DNA of 64,000 nt, taken from Parapristionchus giblindavisi. Taxonomy: Eukaryota > Nematoda > Chromadorea > Rhabditida > Diplogasteridae. The notes beneath the pieces are model-generated. The model made no database searches. It saw nothing but the letters and a program-made list of their open reading frames with translations, and was not told the DNA's origin. The stretch lies in assembly GCA_943737045.1 (NCBI GenBank), contig CALSFV010000240.1, positions 806,048-870,047 of the forward strand, read 5' to 3'. The translations under genes were made by a program, and so were the position numbers. Positions 59,391 to 64,000 of this stretch are shown piece by piece (positions within the stretch are counted from its first letter, which is position 1; each line of letters starts with the position of its first letter).

Positions 59391-61490
59391 CCTTAACGAA
59401 TAAATAGATAAATTCATTGAATGCTCGTTGAGTAAAAATATACACTGAACAATTATAATTAATTAATTTTGTTTTGCAAAAAGGTTAGTCCACGATTCAT
59501 CATTATTCTAATTGTAAGAAGCTTGAAAAGAACTCACAAATTTTAAACAACGAAAAGTAAAGGAAAAAATGGCAAAAATATTTTGAAATGTCTATTTCCT
59601 TCACGGGGAATTGAACTGTCTTGCCGACCAACAGATCGGATTGATAGTTCGACCTGTTATCCACTAGACCACGGGTCCCTTATTGTAGAAATGTCAAACA
59701 ATCTACATATACTCGGACAATCCCTCGATTTCATACCGATACATGGCTCCGCCCCTTTCTGGTTAACCCTTATTATATAACGATTATGGTTCCGCCCATT
59801 TAACTTTGCGGGGATGGACACCGACTCGAACATTTACACACCCGAATGTCTTTATTCATTCGCGAAAGAAGTCCAGTCCACCAGACACAGACGTAATCCG
59901 ATGAGTGGATCCTTCTTCCGGAGGAGACACCAGACGCAGGCGACGTAACCAAAGAAGCTTCAGCTTACATCCGACGATTGGCCCTTCACTCCGCTGAAGA
60001 CATCTCATGACGCCTTCACGACGTATCTTCGAGGTTGACGACCTCAGTCTTGAGCGGAATCCAAGAACAACGAAGGACTACGATAGAATCAATGGATTGA
60101 CCTGTTGGACAAAAACATGAGAGGAGAAAGATGTTCTAACTATTGTTAAGTTCGAAAGTGACAAAAGGAAACAAAACAGTGCTAGATAGTTCGTAATATA
60201 TGATGCTCAATGTTATTTTTCTCACTTTTGAACCGAGAACGATACATTTAAAAGTAGTTTCATCACCTATATGGTCGACATCGACGTTGATCTGCAGATG
60301 AACGAATAGATGTCCGTGGAGTCCACGCGTCGAGTAGTCTAGACGAGTCGTCGAGTCCATCCACGAGGAAGATAACGATTGAACATCCATGACGAAGGGC
60401 AAAATACAGTAGACGTTGCACATCTGACAATGAATATAATAATTGTAAACAATGAAATGAAACTAGAATAAAATCATACACATTGAACACATTCAAATCG
60501 ATTAAATATTAGATTTAAGCAATCGATATTCGATTTATGTGATCCAATACATTTAGCAGACCATCCTACTAACCTTGCCGGTAGGAGTATCTTCCTCGTG
60601 GATGGAGTCGACGACGTCTCCAGACTCGTGGACTCGACGGACATCTACTCGTCTATCTGCAGATCATGCCGGAGTTGGCAGGGGGACGTCTTCTTGACGA
60701 AGTCTGTGACGTCATCAGCAACGATATCTGAAGATGATTAGATCATGCGAATGTTAACACAGAGGGCACAACAAGTAAAAAAAGCACGAAAGTAGGTATT
60801 ATGCACCTCAAAATTCATTTACAAAGAGAAAAAGAATATAATGGCTCAGAGAGAGTTAGGAGATATACAGATATGGTGATGGAGAAGGAAAAAGTTAAGA
60901 TGAAAGATCAACTTTAAAAGGGGGATATAATACAAAAGTGGGGGAGCGAAAGACAAACGACCGAAAACTGCAAGCGAATGGAATGAGAATAAGTACACGT
61001 AGTGTATAATAATTGGTAGATTATACGCAAATTAGAATAGAAGGATAGAATAGAATAGAAGGATAGAAGGATAGAATAGGATGAAAGATTAGACAACAAT
61101 ACCGATAATAAATGCAAATCAGGTAAGAATGATAGATTTACGATATCATCGATTGAAAAACAGTAGACGAGTGGAGTTGAAGAGAGGGAGAAGCGAGGGT
61201 GAGAGGAGGAGATAGAGAGGGAGAGATTAACTAATCTAAAACAAAATAAACACGAATAAAAAGATGGTACGTGAACGTGATAGCGAAGGATTGTGGCGGG
61301 AAGTGACCAATAAGGAAGAGAGGCAACGATGATAGACATTATCGATGGTAGATCACTTTACCCTCTCCGTCTTTTCGTTCTCTGTACTCTCTTCCTAATG
61401 CGTACTCTCTCGCACTGTCTCTATATCTTTTGTCTCTCTTATGTCTCTCCACTATGATCAAAGAACCATCACACAATTGGAGTTGCTAAA
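59391..61490 (-). repeat. Repeat R, copy VI (minus)
   Basis: Right arm of palindrome P3. On the minus strand it has the exon-like piece after ttcag near 60425 (MCNVYCILPFVMDVQSLSS ... ETTFKCIVLGSK), the tRNA-like end at 59679, and the (CT)n side near 61200. A short tandem (agaatagaaggat)n is near 61040. An extra partial repeat of the exon-like piece lies at 60590-60660. Confidence 0.75.
59598..59679 (-). repeat. tRNA-like sequence in repeat R copy VI
   Basis: Minus-strand TGGTCTAGTGGATAACAGG and AGTTCAATTCC; it shares the box B change with copy V, so the two arms of P3 are closest relatives. Confidence 0.5.
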
Positions 61491-61499
61491 GGTATGTAT

Positions 61500-63365
61500 A
61501 ATAATAATTATAATAATTTATCTACGCCCGAGGCGCAACAGCAATTGAATGAACAATAGGTGGTAAAATATGATTGACGACTCTCCGGATTCATTGAGAA
61601 AGTGATAATTCGACGATATGGGGGTGGGCATCCAATCGATGTTTAAATAATCGAATATTGGGGGCGGTTCGGATATTAACTGGTAATTGGGAGTATAAAC
61701 GGGCTGTTCTGAGTGGGAAAGAATGAAAACGAGGGGTACTGGTGGTGTGTTCAATATGGATTCCAAAAGATGATACTCGGTCACGGACTGGTTTGTATAC
61801 ATAAAATGACGAGGGAGAAATAATAGTAGTATTGTTCATAATCATATGAGCTAAACATAGATCACCTATGACTCTCCTCTCAGTTAACGCGCGCAGGCCA
61901 AGAATTTTCAGACGATCAATGTAAGAAGGGAGAGAAAGAGGATAGGAGGGGGAGGGAAAACATCGATAGAAAACAATACGTGTAAATGTTCGTTGAACTT
62001 TTTCAAGTGTAGCAATGTCAGAGGAGTAGTGAGGATTCCATATAGGAGAAGCATAATCAAGAAGAGGGAGAACATAAGCCTTGTAACTACGGATGAGAAT
62101 GGATGGACAGTTAATAGGAAGGGCTTTAAGAAGTATGAACATTTTGGAAGTAGCTTTAAGGGCCATGGTTTTAACAGTTGACGCACTCTTGAGGTCAGAG
62201 CGGATTTGAACTCCTAAGTCGCGAACATTATTCTCAAGGGGCAATTCAATGGAATTGATGAAATAACGAGGTGACGAGATCTTAGAGCCTATACGAATAT
62301 GTGAACATTTAGGGGCAGAGAGAGACAATTGATTGGATTGAGACCAGTGGTAAAGACAATCGAGAGCAGATTGAAGTTCAGCTACAATACTAGATTTGTT
62401 GGACTTATCATAAGAAACATATAATTTTACATCGTCAGCGTAGCATTGTACTTTAACGTTGGGATAGCGAGAAAGTGTTTGGGAGAGATCAGCAAGGTAT
62501 ATGGAAAAGAGTATTGGTCCTAAGACACTGCCTTGGGGGACACCGGAAAGAATGGGAAAAGAGTCACTGGTTACAGAGGAAAAACGGACTGAAAAAGTGC
62601 GATTGGAAAGAAAAGATTCAAGCCAGGATAACAAGTTAGAGTGGATACCGTAATGAGAGAGACGACTGAGCAATTTGGGATAGGGGACAACATCAAAAGC
62701 ACGTGAGAAATCAATGTATATAATATCGGTTATTTGTTTCCTAGAATGAGCAGTGGTCCAGTCATTATGACAAGTCAACAAATTGGTGATGCAACTAGCA
62801 CCAGCACGAAAACCATGCTGGTTACGGGGAAGAATATTGAACCTAGTGAGATGTCTATTTAAGTGGTCTTTGATGAGGCGTTCCATGGTCTTGGCAGCGG
62901 GGGAAAGAATGGAAATGGGTCTATAAGAGGAGGGTAGTTTGCTATCTTTTCCTTGCTTGGGAATGGGAGTGATAAATGAGTGTTTCCAAGCAGTGGGTAC
63001 GGTGCCAGATATAAGACTAAGATTAAAAATATCAGCTAATGGTGTAGAGAGGGCATAAGCACATTTAGAGAAAATGATCTGGGGAATGTTATCGTAACCG
63101 GTAGAACAAGTGGGGGATAATTTACGGAGCGATTTGTGGACTTCATGAGGAAAGAAAGTGAATAAGGAAAGAGAGGGAGGAATGGGAGAGGAGGAGAGAG
63201 GCGGGAGATAACCGTTATCGATTGTAAAATGTGAGGCAAATTCAGTGGCGAGCAAATTGGATTTAGATAAGGTATCATAAACAGAAGTATTGTAGGGAGA
63301 TAAGAGTTCAGGAATTGAAAGTTTGGGTTTGGTAAGGGAAGCAACATGGCGATACAAATGTCACT
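61500..63365 (-). mobile_element. LINE retrotransposon, 5'-truncated
   Basis: Minus-strand non-LTR element whose only gene is the reverse transcriptase below. The 3' end (61500-61520) is (ataat)n, the same tail as the copy at 54770, so the element ends in a short simple repeat rather than poly-A. The 5' boundary is near 63365, where sequence resembling the gene block leader (8474, 27477) begins. No endonuclease or ORF1 is present. Confidence 0.85.
61591..63357 (-). CDS. Reverse transcriptase of a CR1/Jockey-like LINE (588 aa)
   Basis: The RT domain spans about residues 125-345: FITPIPKQGK (129-138), QHGFRAGAS (180-188), IDFSRAFD with the first catalytic Asp (215-222), SGVPQGSVLGP (271-281) and YADD (306-309) with the two further catalytic Asp residues. 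The tail has KVQRTFTRIVFYRCF and LKILGLRALTERRVIGDL, as in CR1/Jockey-group elements. The frame is uninterrupted, so the insertion is young. A complete element would have an apurinic endonuclease domain N-terminal to this; it is lost by 5' truncation, so the first ATG is not the natural start. It makes cDNA by target-primed reverse transcription; as it stands it is probably unable to move alone. Confidence 0.88.
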   Translation of the reverse strand: MYRHVASLTKPKLSIPELLSPYNTSVYDTLSKSNLLATEFASHFTIDNGYLPPLSSSPIPPSLSLFTFFPHEVHKSLRKLSPTCSTGYDNIPQIIFSKCAYALSTPLADIFNLSLISGTVPTAWKHSFITPIPKQGKDSKLPSSYRPISILSPAAKTMERLIKDHLNRHLTRFNILPRNQHGFRAGASCITNLLTCHNDWTTAHSRKQITDIIYIDFSRAFDVVPYPKLLSRLSHYGIHSNLLSWLESFLSNRTFSVRFSSVTSDSFPILSGVPQGSVLGPILFSIYLADLSQTLSRYPNVKVQCYADDVKLYVSYDKSNKSSIVAELQSALDCLYHWSQSNQLSLSAPKCSHIRIGSKISSPRYFINSIELPLENNVRDLGVQIRSDLKSASTVKTMALKATSKMFILLKALPINCPSILIRSYKAYVLPLLDYASPIWNPHYSSDIATLEKVQRTFTRIVFYRCFPSPSYPLSLPSYIDRLKILGLRALTERRVIGDLCLAHMIMNNTTIISPSSFYVYKPVRDRVSSFGIHIEHTTSTPRFHSFPLRTARLYSQLPVNIRTAPNIRLFKHRLDAHPHIVELSLSQ

Positions 63366-63780
63366 GAAAGGTGGAAGAAAAATAGCAATTCATGAATAAA
63401 GAGGCAAAGAGACGAATACAAGGCACGTCATGCCGATTGACATCTCTATGAGAATTTACTATTCAGGGATTGCAGGATCGTGATGACCCTATCGCAGGCC
63501 ATTAACCCGGGAATATCCAACTCTAGTCTCTATCGTGATGCGGTGTTACACTTACGCATATCGATTGACTATTTTAAGACATGGAAAAGTGTTCTTTTTG
63601 TAGACCAGTTAGGGTGGTGGTGTTTTAGCACCATTTTTCGCTTTTTAGGTATGCATTTTGGGAGGAAAACTTTATTCCCAACTGTTTTTTTCTCTTATAT
63701 AATATTCACTTTTCTATTATTATCCGCTACAGTATTCAGCTGCTTCATCATTTCGTGTAAGTTGTATATATGTTATTCTT
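63366..63780. other. Start of a third gene block (partial)
   Basis: 63370-63430 matches the block leaders (8474-8530 and 27477-27533), then diverges. Bases 63717-63790 are the inverse of 57955-58035. No gene is seen. Confidence 0.5.
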
Positions 63781-63784
63781 TCCA

Positions 63785-64000
63785 TCACTCTCCCTCTACC
63801 TCTCTCCCTCTCTCCCTCTTTCCCTCTCTCCCTCTCTCCCTCTCTCCCTCTTTCCCTCTCTCCCTCTCTCCCTCTCTCCCTCTCTCCCTCTCTCCCTCTT
63901 TCCCTCTCTCCCTCTCTCCCTCTCTCCCTCTCTCCCTCTTTCCCTCTCTCCCTCTCTCCCTCTTTCCCTCTCTCCCTCTCTCTCTCTCCCTCTCTCTCTC
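63785..64000. repeat. (CTCTCC)n polypyrimidine tract
   Basis: At least 200 bp of ctctccctctctccctcttt-type repeats running off the window. Similar to the (CT)n ends of repeat R, so another R copy may start here. Confidence 0.95.

Overview
The window is nuclear DNA of a small-intron animal. Introns are mostly 45-130 bp with GT...(T)nCAG/TAG ends. Decayed Tc1, mariner, RTE-like and CR1-like elements and a BTB-domain gene cluster fit a nematode or another ecdysozoan such as a mite; I cannot name the species. There are no prokaryotic features. By reading, the only sound protein-coding content is one gene family plus one retrotransposon reverse transcriptase. Nearly everything else is transposon-derived.

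Layout: the window is an array of three repeating units, each a large palindrome (P) followed by a gene block. P1 (about 0.9-8.3 kb), P2 (22.6-27.3 kb) and P3 (55.6-61.5 kb) are pairs of inverted copies of a ~2-3 kb repeat, called R here. R has a (CT)n tract at one end and a tRNA-like sequence at the other. Block 1 (8.3-22.5 kb) holds a BTB relic, BTB gene A, a second relic and BTB gene B. Block 2 (27.3-55.5 kb) holds the same series (relic 3, A', relic 4) plus a third BTB gene C and then B'. In block 1, gene C is reduced to an inverted exon scrap. Block 3 begins near 63.4 kb after a LINE insertion.

Genes A, A', B and B' each reconstruct to 11 exons with matching exon sizes and phases and an open frame (360, 360, 351 and 351 aa). 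Each has an N-terminal region of unknown fold, a BTB/POZ domain and a BACK-like tail. Gene C has the same structure, but exon 4 is split by a mariner element. A 3.69 kb tandem duplication spans the C/B' boundary and gives C a second last exon and B' a second first exon.

Because the blocks are near-identical copies, one copy often serves as the empty site for an insertion in the other. This gives target-site duplications directly: TA for a Tc1 element, a mariner and several foldback elements; TTAA for a set of piggyBac-like short elements, some carrying tRNA-like box A/box B sequences; TTA and 8-bp duplications for two other MITE types; and an 11-bp duplication for a Mutator-like element containing a 97-bp satellite. 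All exon coordinates were derived by hand from splice consensus, reading frame and paralog comparison, without transcript data.
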